From: Filobasidium wieringae
Taxonomy: Eukaryota; Basidiomycota; Tremellomycetes; Filobasidiales; Filobasidiaceae
Length of the DNA stretch: 64,000 bases
Assembly (NCBI GenBank): GCA_001600055.1
Contig: BCIV01000003.1
Location: 1,183,162 to 1,247,161, forward strand
Direction: 5' to 3'
A program made the translations under genes and the position numbers. The notes under the pieces are model-generated. The model had not been told where the DNA came from and did not search any database. It saw only the letters and a program-made list of their open reading frames with translations. The stretch's first letter is position 1, and each line of letters opens with the position of its first letter. This document shows positions 48,001 to 60,244 of this stretch, one piece after another.

Positions 48001-51000
48001 AAGCTCCCACGATAACTGCGTCAAGCTTCGTCCGACGGCAGCGTCCAGATCTGGACAGTCCGTCTGCTTCAGCGAGTGACATGACTAGCAGTAGTGAGGC
48101 GCGTCGGCCTCCTACAATCAATGACGATTCATCGAGCGGTGGCATTTCACAGCGTTTGAACATGGTAGGCTGGGTTTAGCGGAGGGGCTCCTTGGAATTT
48201 GCTCAAATCGTTCATTTCACAGGAAGGAATTCTAAAATCGTTCCTTGCTTTTGCTACCGAAAGGGACAGTAAAGGTCTCTTGTCCAGAGTTTTGAGCATT
48301 CTCATACAGGTGAGTCAAACATCTGACATTGCATGACAGGCGATTTCTCAGCGCTAATTCTTGAGACACAACGACAGATCTCTCGAGCCGATAGTGGCTA
48401 TCTCGCACTTCAAGACGCAACGACGGGAAAACTGTTCTTGCGTGGGGCGGGTACTGACGAGCGGATCAGCATGTACAATCTCCCCGTAACTGAAGCGGCT
48501 TCAGTATGCCCTTCGAGTGTATTGTTGCATGTAGCTCATTCTCGAAAAGTGAGTCTAGATTCTATCATATCACCACCAACTTTCAATTGACTATCAGACA
48601 TGCACAGCCTGTGGACTCTCGGGATTCTGACCAAACACATTTTCTGCGGGACATTTCCTCGAACGAATCAGCTCCTAAGCACGTGTTATGCGTACCTCTG
48701 TTCTTTCGAGATAGATTCACCGGGGCGATCTGTCTTCACGGAAATTTGTTGCGATTCGCCGACTCTGTAAAATCACAGGTGGAATTGCTTGGAACGTGAG
48801 ACCCCTTCGGTGTTGTCCTTACGTCATTACGAGCTGAAGTCTCACTGCTTTTCTGCTAGTTTCGCGGCCATGGTCCTCGAGTCGCATGACGTTACGGCTT
48901 CTCTTGAAGCTTCCGTACGATTACGAACATCTCAGCTGGAACAAGCTCTCGCGCATCGTGCGCAATTTACATCCTCCATCACGCACGAAGTCCGTATTTG
49001 CTTTCAGTTCGATTACCGGAGCGTGTGCTGACCGATCTTGAGGGCTATCTAGTTACGTACCCCGTTACATTCGATCAGGTGAGTGATTGTTCCCAGCTGC
49101 TGATGACGTGCGATCTGCTGACTTGAAACACTCCTACAGTGGTCTTACCGCGATCATGGAAAACTCGAGCGATCTACCTGCAGCGCAAAAGGAAAACGTT
49201 GCAGGCATCCGTTCTTCCGCCGAGGATCTTCAGCGTATCATCACCGACGTGCTTGATTTGAGCAAGCTCGAGAATGGTAGCATGCAGATCGAGACCATCA
49301 GTTTCGATCTCAGAGAGGTCGCGGAAGCGAGTCTGGATTCCATGGCGCATCTAGCTCATGCCAAGGATTTGGAACTTTTGTTGACCTGCACTGTGGATGA
49401 AGATCCACCCAAGTTGTTGGGTGACCCGTTCAGGATCAAACAATGGTGAGTCGACATCATATAAGATGGTACTGGATCATTGCTAACGTGTTTCGTTGTG
49501 TTTGCAGCCTAGTAAGCTGATGACGGTCTTGGAAGTTTACCCGTCGGTCTCTGATCGCTGATGGACGATTTCATATAGCTGAACCTGTTGGGTAACGCCA
49601 TCCGATTTACGGAGAGCGGAAGTATTCGTCTGAGTTGGACGGTGGAGCCTTCTCCTGTGGGAGGACTGACGGTTGTTCTTATGGTGGAAGATACGGGGAT
49701 TGGAATCCCGGTTGAATCTAGACAGAGGCTGTTCCAACCGTTCTCGCAGATTGATTCTACGATTCAGAGGAAATACGGAGGTCAGTGGATGATTAGCGAG
49801 GAGTTCTTTTTCTCGAACGTAGACTGATGGAGAACACGTCTGACAGGGACTGGTTTGGGTCTGTCGATCACGTCGAATCTGGCTCGGATGATGGGAGGAT
49901 CGGCATGGTGTGAATCGGTCGAAGGGAGAGGTAGCAAGTTTTACTTTTCGGTGCTCGTCCAAGGAACCGATCAGAAGGCTGCGTTGGAACCTTACCATCG
50001 CGCGACACCTTTGGCCGTGCTGGTGATCGCTCCACCGGGTTCGACGACGGACGTGTTGATCAAGAACCTGGGCTGTATGAAGGTGCGGACGATCCTGAGT
50101 ACGCCTAATCAGGCTGGAAACTATGTCTCTCAAGTGAGCGGGGTCATATTGGACGCTTCGTATAGTGAACGGGCGATGTCGTTTGTCCAAAAGTTGCCGA
50201 CCGAGAGACCGGACATCAAGGTAGGTCTTGCCGGGTTCGTAAAGACGTTTCGTGGATGTGGACGCTGAAGAAGGGGGTCTGCTTTGGTCTTCAGGTGACG
50301 TATCTGGCCGAACTGACTGACCGGGCCAACTTGCTCACTCGGATAGCCGACCCGAGCGCGCGGATCATCACGAAACCGGTCAAAGCTCGAGCGCTTTTCG
50401 AAGCGATCGACGATTCGGGCCCTAGCTCGGGGGCGTTGGCGGCGACCAAGAAGGCGCGGGCGGTGACTTTGATCGACAAGGAGACTTCTACGGTTAGTTT
50501 TGGCGTGCGAGTGCGGTTGAGGGGGGGCGGAGGAGCTGATGCGGTGTTCATGTGTTTTGTTGGCGGGCGGGTAGAGGTTCCCACTTGATATTCTGTTTGT
50601 GGATGATAATCCGATCAACCGGGCTGTCGGATTAAAGGTGAGTTCCGCGCCAGGCGAGAGACGATACGTGAGCGGATCGATTGATCGAGGACGATCGATG
50701 TAGATTTTGAAAAAGTTTGGATACACGTACGTGGACACGGCGTCGAACGGGTTAGAGGCCGTCTCCGCTGCCGAATCGAAGCGGTACGATTTGATCCTGA
50801 TGGACCTGCAGATGCCGCTGATGGACGGTCATACGGCTCGGATGAGGATTGCGGAACGAGAAAAGGACCTGAACAAGCAGGACACGACGTTCGTGGTCGC
50901 GCTCACCGCGAATGCGGATTCGGCGACTCGTCAGTTGTGCATGGAGGAACAGGGGTTCGATGGGTTCTTGGGGAAACCGTTGGTGATTCGAGAACTGGAT

Positions 51001-51117
51001 GCCGTCTTCGAGACGGCTTATATGAGACGACTCGATTCGAGGACCCCGGCCACGCCTAGGACGCCCGGGTCGCCCGCGAGCCGAGAGGGAGAGGGAGAGG
51101 GTGGTGAGGTGGTGTAG
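42077..51117 (+). CDS. giant hybrid histidine kinase with N-terminal protein-kinase-like and ATPase domains (Phk/Mak type)
   Basis: A many-exon gene of roughly 2,200 codons. Order: disordered N-terminus; protein-kinase-like domain with YIAPE but no recognisable HRD or DFG; P-loop ATPase with GESGTGKSK and Walker B LILVIDDWQWC; a long helical region with HDRHQAAARSLI; a GAF-like domain (about 48350-48790); histidine kinase with H-box ITHELRTPLHSI rebuilt over two introns; ATP-binding N-box LLNLVGNAIRFT, VEDTGIGIP, and GTGLGLSI; and a C-terminal receiver with FVDDNP and the phospho-acceptor in LILMDLQMPLMDG. This is the layout of S. pombe Mak1-3/Phk and related fungal kinases, which sense peroxide and other stress and signal by phosphorelay to Ypd1 and the stress MAP kinase. 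Exon coverage in the helical region is incomplete in my reading. A 4-nt exon is needed before the N-box. Confidence 0.92.
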
Positions 51118-51517
51118 GGATGGATGGACGCGGTGTGTTTGTGGACGTCAGTACGACGTCATCTGTAGCGATTAGAACGTGTTGCGTGTTGCGTGTTGCA
51201 TGTTGTGCTTGTTTGTATCGAGTAGAAAGGTCGTGATTGCATCGAACGTGAGCGTGTGGAAAGGACGTCGCGTATCCTTTAGCTTCCTTGGAGGGGTGTT
51301 TCATCACGATTACGTCATCGCGAGGGAGAGAAAGGGACCAAAGGAGGTCGAGTTTCCCTTTGTTTCAGGAATTCAGAGTTGAACAAAAGTAGAAATATCT
51401 GATCAGAGTTTCTTTTCATTGTGCGAGAAAGTAGCTCAGTGATGGTAGTGCTAGTGATAGTAATAGTAGTAGACAGTGTATAGATACAGGTACAGGTACA
51501 GGCTACGACTACCGACC
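51118..51517. other. intergenic between histidine kinase and coiled-coil gene
   Basis: No gene. It has short runs of simple sequence: GTGTTGC repeats near 51178-51205, TAGTGATAGTAATAG runs near 51440-51470, and TACAGG copies just before the next start codon. Confidence 0.4.
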
Positions 51518-54500
51518 ATGAACAACAATCACCTCACTCCCACTCACCTTCCCGCTCAACCTACAGACCAAGAGTTAGTACTACTCTCTAACACGCCTGA
51601 CACACATCTTCTAACATCATCATCCACTACCTAGGATCCTCGCTCTTGAACAGTACTTCCACAACCTCATCCCCGCTCCCACTCACCCTGATCATCCTCC
51701 TCACTCCGTCCCCACGGGTCATCAACAGCCCAGTCATCCGCATCAAACGTCATCCCGTTCCCCCTTTTCGTTACAAGGGATCAAGAACTCGTTACCTCGA
51801 TTGAATCATCCGTTCTTCGCTCCGTTCGGTACTTCCGCTCACGAGACCGCTCCCCCAGGACCGGGTTATCCTCGATATCGACAAGAACAAGAACGAGAAC
51901 ACGAACGAGGTCCAGATTATCCTTACTTTGACGTCGATTACGTTTTGCCCGGTACCGCTCCCGCTCCCGCTCCCGCTCCCGGTCCACCTCCTGATCCGAG
52001 GGACGTCAGCGTGACTCCGGACGGATTGCCGTTACATCATCAAAGACCGATCCATTCCGCTGCGAAACCGGGGAGACCAGGGACGGGGTATAACTTTGAA
52101 TATCCACCCGCCGACGTCGGATCGGATATAGATCCTTTGACTCTCGATCCTGCTCAGAATTATCGGATTCAGTCACAGCGTGTGGAAAGGGACGAAGACG
52201 AATCTCTCGCCCCTTCCCAATCCTTGTCCCAGTCCGCATTCAGGACCAAGAAACAACGACCTCTCTCTCAACAACCACCCGTCCCCGCCTTCCAACCCAT
52301 CTCCGCTCTCAAAGGGGGAAGACGTCAGTCCCTCCAACAACCCCCTCTACCCCTACCCCCACTCGACAGTCAAACCATGGAAGGGGTACTAGATTGGGCA
52401 GGTTCCGTCAGACCCGGGTCGACCCGTGCCGCCTCACCCAAATCGAGGAGACCTGGGAGTCGTCAACACCACCGGCCCAGTCGATCGGGGACGAGCAGAA
52501 GGGGAGGAACAAACGTCGATGAACCTCAGTCGTTCGGTCGGGATGAATTCGAAGAGACCCCCCCTCCTTCTTCCAGAAAAAGACCCCAGAGTAAAGCGGG
52601 GACGGGATGGTCCCAAGTCTACCCACCGTCAGAGAGCGAGACGCCGACCGGATCCCCTCTTCCTGCACTTCCCAACGACTGGCAGTCGCACCGAGCTCAA
52701 TCCGTCCATGCGGCAGCACCAGGAGGGGGATGGGAATCACCCGCCATCACGGATGAGACGCCCGAGAGCGAGATGATGAGTATGATGGATCGGATGACGT
52801 TGGGCGCGAGGAGCGGGATCACGGGGGTCACGGGGGTCACGGGGGTCACGGGGATGCCGTAGTAAGTGAATTCACCATTCGCCGAGCCATCAACACCTCC
52901 CTTGGCTAAGTTTTTGCGACGCGATCGATAGCTCGAGTATGGGAAGGATGAGGGACGTACTGGAGGAAAGGTTGGAGGACGATCGTAAGGCCGAACGAGA
53001 ACGAGGCGAGTTTTACCTCCGCTCATCCCCCCCCGCGCGCTACGCACTGACGGCTCAACCACTCACCTTTGCAGTCCGTCAGACCAAACGCGACGATCCT
53101 TCCCTCCACCGTTCCAACTCTCAACTACAGAGCCTTCAGAACACCGTCCGCACCCTCCAAGCGCAAGTCATCGCCGAACAAGTCACCCGGTCCGAGACGG
53201 AGAAGGAGGCCTTGGCACGGGCGGAGGAAGTCAGGGTCTATAGGGACGAACTCGCCGGGGCCGTCAGGGCGCTCAGGAGGGCAAAGGAGGAGAGCAGGAA
53301 ATTGGACGACGAGAGGAAGAAGGGACTGAGGTTGTTCGAGGAGACGAGGGAGAGGTGAGGAATCCTGTTGGAGTGATAGCCGCCAGCGATACGGATACTG
53401 ATCTGACAGTAACAGATTGGTAAAGCTAAGAGAAGCTTATAAAGTTCAAGAAGCGCGCGATTCTGGGAGGGAGGAAGGTCGATTGGAAGTAAGTGGCCGT
53501 CTCCCATATCGCGACAACCCACATGCTCACCCTTCTCGTGGACTAGGCGTTCAACGAGATCGAACGCTGGATGAGTAACCCGCCGATTCCGGTCGAACCA
53601 ATGGCCAGCTTACCGAACAATGTCCTCCATCCGAACGATCAAGCGCAGCACCAACAGCGCGGGTACGACGATTATCCTCGATCTCCAATCCCTCCAGCAC
53701 CCCACCCTGAAGCTGATTCCAGACAATATCAACCGGAACGATACTTGGCCCCGCAACTGGGCCAACGAGGCAGCTCGCCGAACTTCCAGCAACAACGTCA
53801 GCCATCACCCGGACAGTCTCGTCAGGCTCCCTCGCGCGCCACCAATACTCAATCTAGACCCCCTCAAAGTCCCGTACCTCCTACCGATCAGACACGTAAC
53901 CATTCAAGTCCCTCTGACCCGCGTATGCCGCCTCATAGTATGATGGGACACAACGCTGCGTCTAGTTATCTCGATCGGGTCGAGCATGACGCTCGTATGC
54001 AGAACATGCTACACGGAGCACCCCAGCGCACGTTCACAATGCCTTCTCAAGGCCCTACCGAGCGAGGGAGATCAGCCGCTCCTGACTATCAAGCTGTCCC
54101 CGACTCGGCCGACTACCAAGACAAACCCCTTCCCTCGCCTTATGAAGGATCACGGGTCCAGCGAAGCAATACGGTACCTAGTCGAGCGACCCACAATCGC
54201 GAGACCAGTCTGAGCGTATCTGCACCCGGCAGAGACATCTTGTCTCCCCCTAGGCAACAAGGGAACGGAAGACACGATCGCAGCCTCTCCCAGGCTGATA
54301 GATACCCTGCGTTCCCGACGCATCGGACCGAGTCCATTCTCGATCATGCGGTCCCTATATGGCCCATGGACGCTTCTCGCGCAGGCCAGTCAATGGATTC
54401 AAACACGATGCCCATACAGGAGTGAGTGATACTGAGACAATTCGGTCGGGGAACATAATTAGACTGAATGATTTGTATCAGTCGTGGAGTATCCGACAAC

Positions 54501-55762
54501 GCCTCTGCCGCAGCGCGTACGCAAGGGCCACCAACCAACACGACTCACCGCACGCCAAGAACTGCTAGATCGCGTTTGGCGGCTGTGATGAGAGGTGAGG
54601 AGGACCCGCTATCCATGATTGAAGAGGACGAGGAGAGGGAAATACAAACAGGACAAACAGTGAGTTCTAACGATCAAGGCCCGCATAGAATCCTGTCTGA
54701 TCGAACATACTTCAGCCTATGATGCCCCACCGTGTTCCCCTCCCGCCCTCAACATTCGCTGGAACGCACAGGACTGCACGATCGATGCAATCGTTCATGA
54801 GCGGCAAATCTAAGCCAAGGGTAAGTGAAGGAAGAAACTATCCAGAAGCTTTCCTTTGATCTGAACTTGGTGTCCATTCAGCCCGTGATGCCACCTCCTT
54901 TGAGTCACATGCCGGCTACAGAAATGACGTCCGACAACAATCTCAGGGGTATGTACGATGCCGACCAAGCAGCTAGGCATACGGCTACACTTCCTAATCC
55001 GACGAATGCTTACCATCCCGAGCAATCTCATTCAATGTTCTTGCCTCCAGAACAAAGGACAGAGATGGACGATCCGCAACAGTATCAAGGTCACGGTGGT
55101 CATACCAGTGGCAGAACGCCAACTGTAGGTCACCGGGATCGGGCTTCATGGTATCATTAGTAGACAGAACCTCATGCGTGTTTCAAATCGTGCTATCATC
55201 CATCCATCAATGTAGATCAGTGTCTTTCCCCCTTCAAGGTCGTCTTCTGAAGCCAGACAGCCCCCTTTGCCACCTGCAAAGGGGAGCTCGAGCGCGATAC
55301 CTGCCGACATTCCTTTACCACCTACACGACCCGGAACGTATTACGTTCAAGACCGGGAAGGAGTCATCGCCATAGATTTTGCTCAAAGGCATCCTTTACC
55401 AGATTCGCGGCCGACCACGATACTAGAAAGGCATTCGGTAATCGAAGATCTTGGTTCCAACCGTTACAAGACCACCGTAGAGGTAGGTGAAAGGGATATA
55501 AGGGGCCCTTTTGGGGGGCGCTTATCCCTGTATCGTACTTAGACTGTACAAGATGCGGACGTGGTACTACCTCAACGTCCTCGACCCTTGCCTTCCATTC
55601 TTAAGCAAAACTCTTCCGACCAGGCACTCCTTCCTGGTTCTCGTGGAGCTGGCAGAAAAAAGACTTCTAGTGAGTTGTCACGCCAACGGATCGTTCTATA
55701 CCGCGCTGATTGCGTTCATAGCTTTTGTGACGATCGAATCAACCCCGCGCGACCGTGGATGA
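51518..55762 (+). CDS. large Pro/Gln/Ser-rich protein with a central coiled coil, function unknown
   Basis: About a dozen exons from the ATG at 51518 (MNNNHLTPTHLPAQ) to the stop at 55760-55762, reached by a GTGAGT...CATAG intron in the last segment. Roughly 1,100 residues. The first part is Pro-rich with an APAPAPAPG run and a SRRGGT/RPSR basic region, then a VTG repeat. A coiled coil follows: LQSLQNTVRTLQAQVIAEQV, ARAEEVRVYRDELAGAVRAL, ESRKLDDERKKGLRLFEET. After it come a Gln/Pro-rich stretch and a C-terminal part with PLPPTRPGTYYVQDREGVIA and LPQRPRPLPSIL that may be SH3-binding. No family was recognised. A scaffold at the cortex or spindle pole is a guess from architecture only. A candidate 69-bp GC-AG intron lies at 53006-53074. 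Confidence 0.7.
52817..52857 (+). repeat. 9-bp tandem repeat encoding Val-Thr-Gly
   Basis: Four direct copies of a 9-bp unit (ATCACGGGG then GTCACGGGG type) encode ITG-VTG-VTG-VTG at the end of an exon of the coiled-coil gene, immediately before a GTAAGT donor. The repeat is likely to slip in copy number while keeping the frame. Confidence 0.8.
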
Positions 55763-55935
55763 TATATATTCAAGGGAATCCAATCTGCCAAACTGGCCAA
55801 ATACATGTATCTATATCTACCCAACACATGACATACCATCTATACCTGCTCGACCGACCGTAATGTTCCGAGCCTATCCGATCACATAAAGATGAAAGAT
55901 GAGCGATGACCTTATAGGGGATGTCTGCATAGAAC

Positions 55936-58900
55936 TTACGACCATTCACTGGAGAATCTGTCAGCAACGACAGTGAAGACGGTCGCGGATCCGCGTTCTT
56001 GCACAAAAGTGATAAGTGTCGTTCCGATAGTTCCGTTGGATATACTTGTGGACATGCTGTTATCCGTCGTCATTGGCCTTATGTCGACACGGAAACGGAG
56101 CTGTTTCTCAAACATGATACCCGTCGCTGCATCTACGCGTAATTGTGAGCCTTCCAGTCGTTCACAGACGCATTTCTCTCACCTCTAAAGGAGTCTACTT
56201 TGCACTTTAGGCATGGCAGATATTCAGAATTTTCCACGTCAACCGCGACTCTGAATGCCCTCAGCAACTTCGCGCATTCATCAACGATAACATGGGGGTC
56301 GTCATGTACAACAAAGTTCTTTCGCTGTTGTCGTTGACATGATTTTGGGTTCGTCTAGTCAGCTCAATGATTCAGACCCTCGGTGTTCTTCCTGCTTACC
56401 ATCCCTTTCCAGTTGAAACGTAATCCCCTGAAGAAGCTTGTCTTGTTGTCGTTGTCCATTGGCCCCGTCAATGGAGATATTAGCGGAGGAGCGATATATT
56501 CGATTCCTCCGTGATGCAACCGTGGCGTGTGGCACAGACTTGTATCTATAGGTGCTGGAACTTGAAAAACGAGTTGAATCAGCGAAGTGCTGCTTCCGAG
56601 TCTTGTAGTTTCATGCTTACCGTGTTTCTTCGAGCCCAGTTCCAGCCCTTTCAACGCACTTCGGCTCCGCTTCCTAGGAGGAACCTTCTCATTTGGGGAA
56701 GTAAATAACTCGCCCATCACACTCCGTCTATTAGATGAAGAACCATTCTCCCGAACGTGCTTCGCAGGCCGAGCATGCTCGTTTTCAACATCCTCCTTTA
56801 CGTTATCGAGAGTTTCAATTCCATCGGACGCGTCTTCATAAACCGTGTATCCTGTAGACGCGCTCGTGCGGCGGTCCTTTGTCGGTTGACTAAGCTCTCG
56901 AAGATGGTCGATGGACCTGTCCCATAGACCTTCCCCTCCTGCGGGAGTCTCTTGATCCATTCCCGTCAGTGCAGGAGTACCCATTAGCGGAGTGAAAAAT
57001 CTTTCTTCGATAGGCGGAGGAAGAATGCAGTAGCGGTCGTTCGCCGAATTCGGCTGAGATGCATGAGCAGCTTCTAGTTTCGGAGATGACAACGGGTATG
57101 AAAGCGGTTTGCCGAACTGACGGAAAGCCGCGACCTGAGCCGCAACCTCCCTAAGGTATGTGTCCAGTTCCTTGTTGCCGTCAGGATTAGCCTGCATGAA
57201 TATGTTCAGATAACGGTCATCAGGTAAAGTCGGACTTGGGATGGGCACGTTCGATCTCTCGAGATTCGCTGCAACCGTTTCTGGAGTCGGGAGAAACGAG
57301 TCTTGGGGAATAGGAGGCAGCCTGGGTGGTTCTGCCTGATCTCTGTAACTGTAAGGGCTTCGATGTTCCATCGCGGAAGAGGGTCGAGGCGGAACCGACC
57401 CTTGAGATAGGCGCGGGCTGTGGTCTATCGCTTCAAAGTCTAGTCGAGGCGGAGGGACGGAGTTCGGCCTTTGGATGGATTCTACCCCTGGAGGATGCCG
57501 TCTCATCAAAGATGATGCAGTTCTACCGTCTATAACAGGTGGAGCATGAAGCGCCAGAGGTCTCGGTCCCCTCAAACTCCTGATTTGAGGAGAAACAGGT
57601 GTGGGCGAAGGCGGAGCGACCCTACTGGAAAAGCAAGGATCGGTTCCATGGCCAGGTCCACCTCGATTCAGTTTCGGTCTTTGGGGTGTAGGTGGTGCTG
57701 CCCGATGCTCTTCGTGAAGGGTCTTCGTTTGATGGGCCGCACTGTTGGTCCGCGTTCGCTCACGAGCTGGCACAGCACGAATGCTACTTCCTGATGTCTC
57801 TCTGGTATGACCAGAAAATACGTCCGCCACCGAAGGCTTTCGAACGATTCTACCTGAGAGGGCATAATAGAGTGAGTTGAATATCTTGGCATCGGTTGGA
57901 TCGACCTACGTGGAAGGATCTTTTCGGGAGGCTGTTGGAAATTTTCTAACCGTTTACGTCGATGCCTGTCGAGTAGGAAGTAGAAAACCTTTTCATAACA
58001 ACCTCTGTTCTAACGGTCATGAGTACTGAGAAGCGACTGTAGCGCTAAGTATGAAGTGGTCACTCACCGATCGCTGAGTAACGCCTTGATGATGGGTCGG
58101 TCATCGTTGGTCTTCCATAGCGCGCAGAGATTTTTAAGAATCTCTTGATCAATATGCTTGCCTGATTCGAGAGGTCCAGCGAGCTTTCTGATGTCAGGGG
58201 GATCAACAATAGGGACAGAATGTTCATCCTTTCTCGGATCGTGACGTAGGAAGAACGGGTGCTTCATGATATCACGCATCTGTAAAGAACAACACTTTAG
58301 CCATGAGACAGGCGAAGTCCAGACCATTGAAAACCCACTTTTATACGCTTGTTGGGGTCAACTACCAGCATCCTCGAGATCAAGTCTTTGGCATCCACTG
58401 GAAAGCCTTCAGGCATTTCGTAGCTGCCAATAGAGACCTTTGCAAGGAGGCGCTTCATATCAACATGATCGAATGGTAGCGCTCCCGCCAGCAACGCGTA
58501 GAGGATCACTCCGCAGGACCAAATATCAGATGCAGCACCATGGTAATTGATGCCCTATATTGTTCACGTTAAGGTAAATATTAGCAAAAGAATCGCAACA
58601 AAAATCTAAAAGAACTCACCCCGACCACCTCCGGGCTAGCATAGTGGGGACTCCCACAGGACGTCTCGAGGAGCTGCCCACTATTTTCCCACGCAGCCAT
58701 TCCAAAATCCGCAATCTTGATATTTTTGTTGCCCGTCAACATGATGTTCTCAGGTTTCAAGTCTCGATGACAGATACTGAACCGATGACAGTAATCCAAT
58801 CCTCGGATTATCTGTTGGAAATATTTGGACGCCTCGTCTGGTGGGAAACTCTTCGATGCGACGAGAAACTCGAATAGCTCTCCGCCTTGCACGTATTCGA

Positions 58901-59544
58901 GGATCAGATATCTATACATCGAGTCGTCGAGTTATCAATAACGCAGTCTGCACAGCGATACGTAATACAACTCACATCATGCCATCCTTCTCGTGTACGT
59001 CTAACAACTTGATGATGTTTGGATGATCGATCAATTTCATGATAACAATCTCCCTTTCCAGTGTCATCTTCTGTTTTTCGGCACGAGCATGATCCTCTCG
59101 AGCGTATTGCATATCCATGCGAGAGGCAGATGCAACCATTACATGTTTAGGTATTATCTTGACCGCCGCATATTCTCCAGTTCGCATTGATTTGGCGATC
59201 TTGACTTTCCCTATGATGTATAGTAGTGACCATTGTGATGCGATGAGATATAGGGGTAAGATGAATGGATGGGTAGGTCATAAACAATGACGGGATGGGA
59301 CATAGACAAGGCATGCCAATTTCAGAATTTTAGCATACTCCAGTTAAACTGATGATAAAATGGAGAATCGCTTACCGCTAGCACCCTTCCCAACTGTCCG
59401 TCCTAGTCTCCATTCCCCGATAGCCTTCACTTCTTCCACATGAGTGGTCTCTCCTCTCTCTTCCACCTCCCTCTCATATCTGCTAGGACCAGCAGCATGC
59501 CTGACTCTTGGAGGTTCAGGCGAATCGACTGAGACTTTTGACAT
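55936..59544 (-). CDS. Nim1-related protein kinase with C-terminal KA1 domain (Gin4/Hsl1/Cdr2 family)
   Basis: About ten exons from the ATG at 59544 (MSKVSVDSPEPP) to the stop at 55938-55936. Catalytic domain near residues 40-320: VGKGASGKVKIAKS over the first intron, VKIIPK with the ATP Lys, CHRDLKPENIML, IADFGMAA, CGSPHYASPEVV, SDIWSCGVILYALLAG. KQKMTLEREIVIMKLIDHPN is typical of Gin4/Hsl1. After it come EKVFYFLLDRHRRKRLENF and DSFRDAATGIMFEK. The last two exons carry a KA1-type membrane-binding fold: VVHDDPHVIVDECAKLLRAF and LRFRVDIRPMT...FTVVADRFSSEWS. These were found only by splicing GTAAGC at about 56385 and a 50-bp intron further on. Such kinases sit at the septin ring or cortex and restrain Wee1, tying morphology or size to mitosis. 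It is convergent with the coiled-coil gene, 173 bp apart. Confidence 0.93.
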
Positions 59545-60244
59545 GTCTTTTAAATGAGCGTTATGATAACGGGTTTGTTTTATGAAGCAAGAGGGTGCGG
59601 TTGAGTGCGGGATCGCAAGCTCTTAATGTCATAGCATACGTCAGCTGTTGTCCCCGGTACAATCGGTGGCACTCACTGTTCCAAGTAGTCGCAACTACAA
59701 GAAGAATCGGAACTGGTATCTAGGAGAAGATTTTTTTGAATTCTAGTTCAACACGTTAGGCACAGGGGCACATTAGCCAGGCGGAGGTCTAGTGGTGATG
59801 AGTTGATGTGTTTGAGGGAAAGGCGGGGTGAACTGTGAGTGATAGAGTGAGAGGTGAAAGCGTAGCGCAGCAGGTAGGATCAAGGATGCAATCGGTCTTG
59901 ATGAATGGAAATTGTCGACTTTTATATGAAAATGCTGATTGTTGTTTATCGAGGTTGAGCGGTGAGCGATGATCAATCTTGATCATCGCCCCCAGGCAAT
60001 TTAGCGCGTGCGGATGTGAATCTGTATCTGTCGTCATTCGAAATCACATCGCCATGCTGCGGTCCTCTACTGATCACAGAACCAAGGACTTCGCCATACA
60101 AAGAAACGAGCTTGGAAAACAGCTTAAGGCATTATAGATATCAAAACAGATATGAGTGTGTTGCGTAGTGTTGGTTCTTTCGTATTCAGAAATCGTAGTT
60201 TTCCTTTCGTGATCTGGCCCCTTCCCCGTCATAAGCCATCATTA
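59545..60244. other. intergenic: kinase promoter and LIM-binding gene 3' flank
   Basis: No supported gene in 700 bp. Short frames here overlap and look non-coding. Confidence 0.4.
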
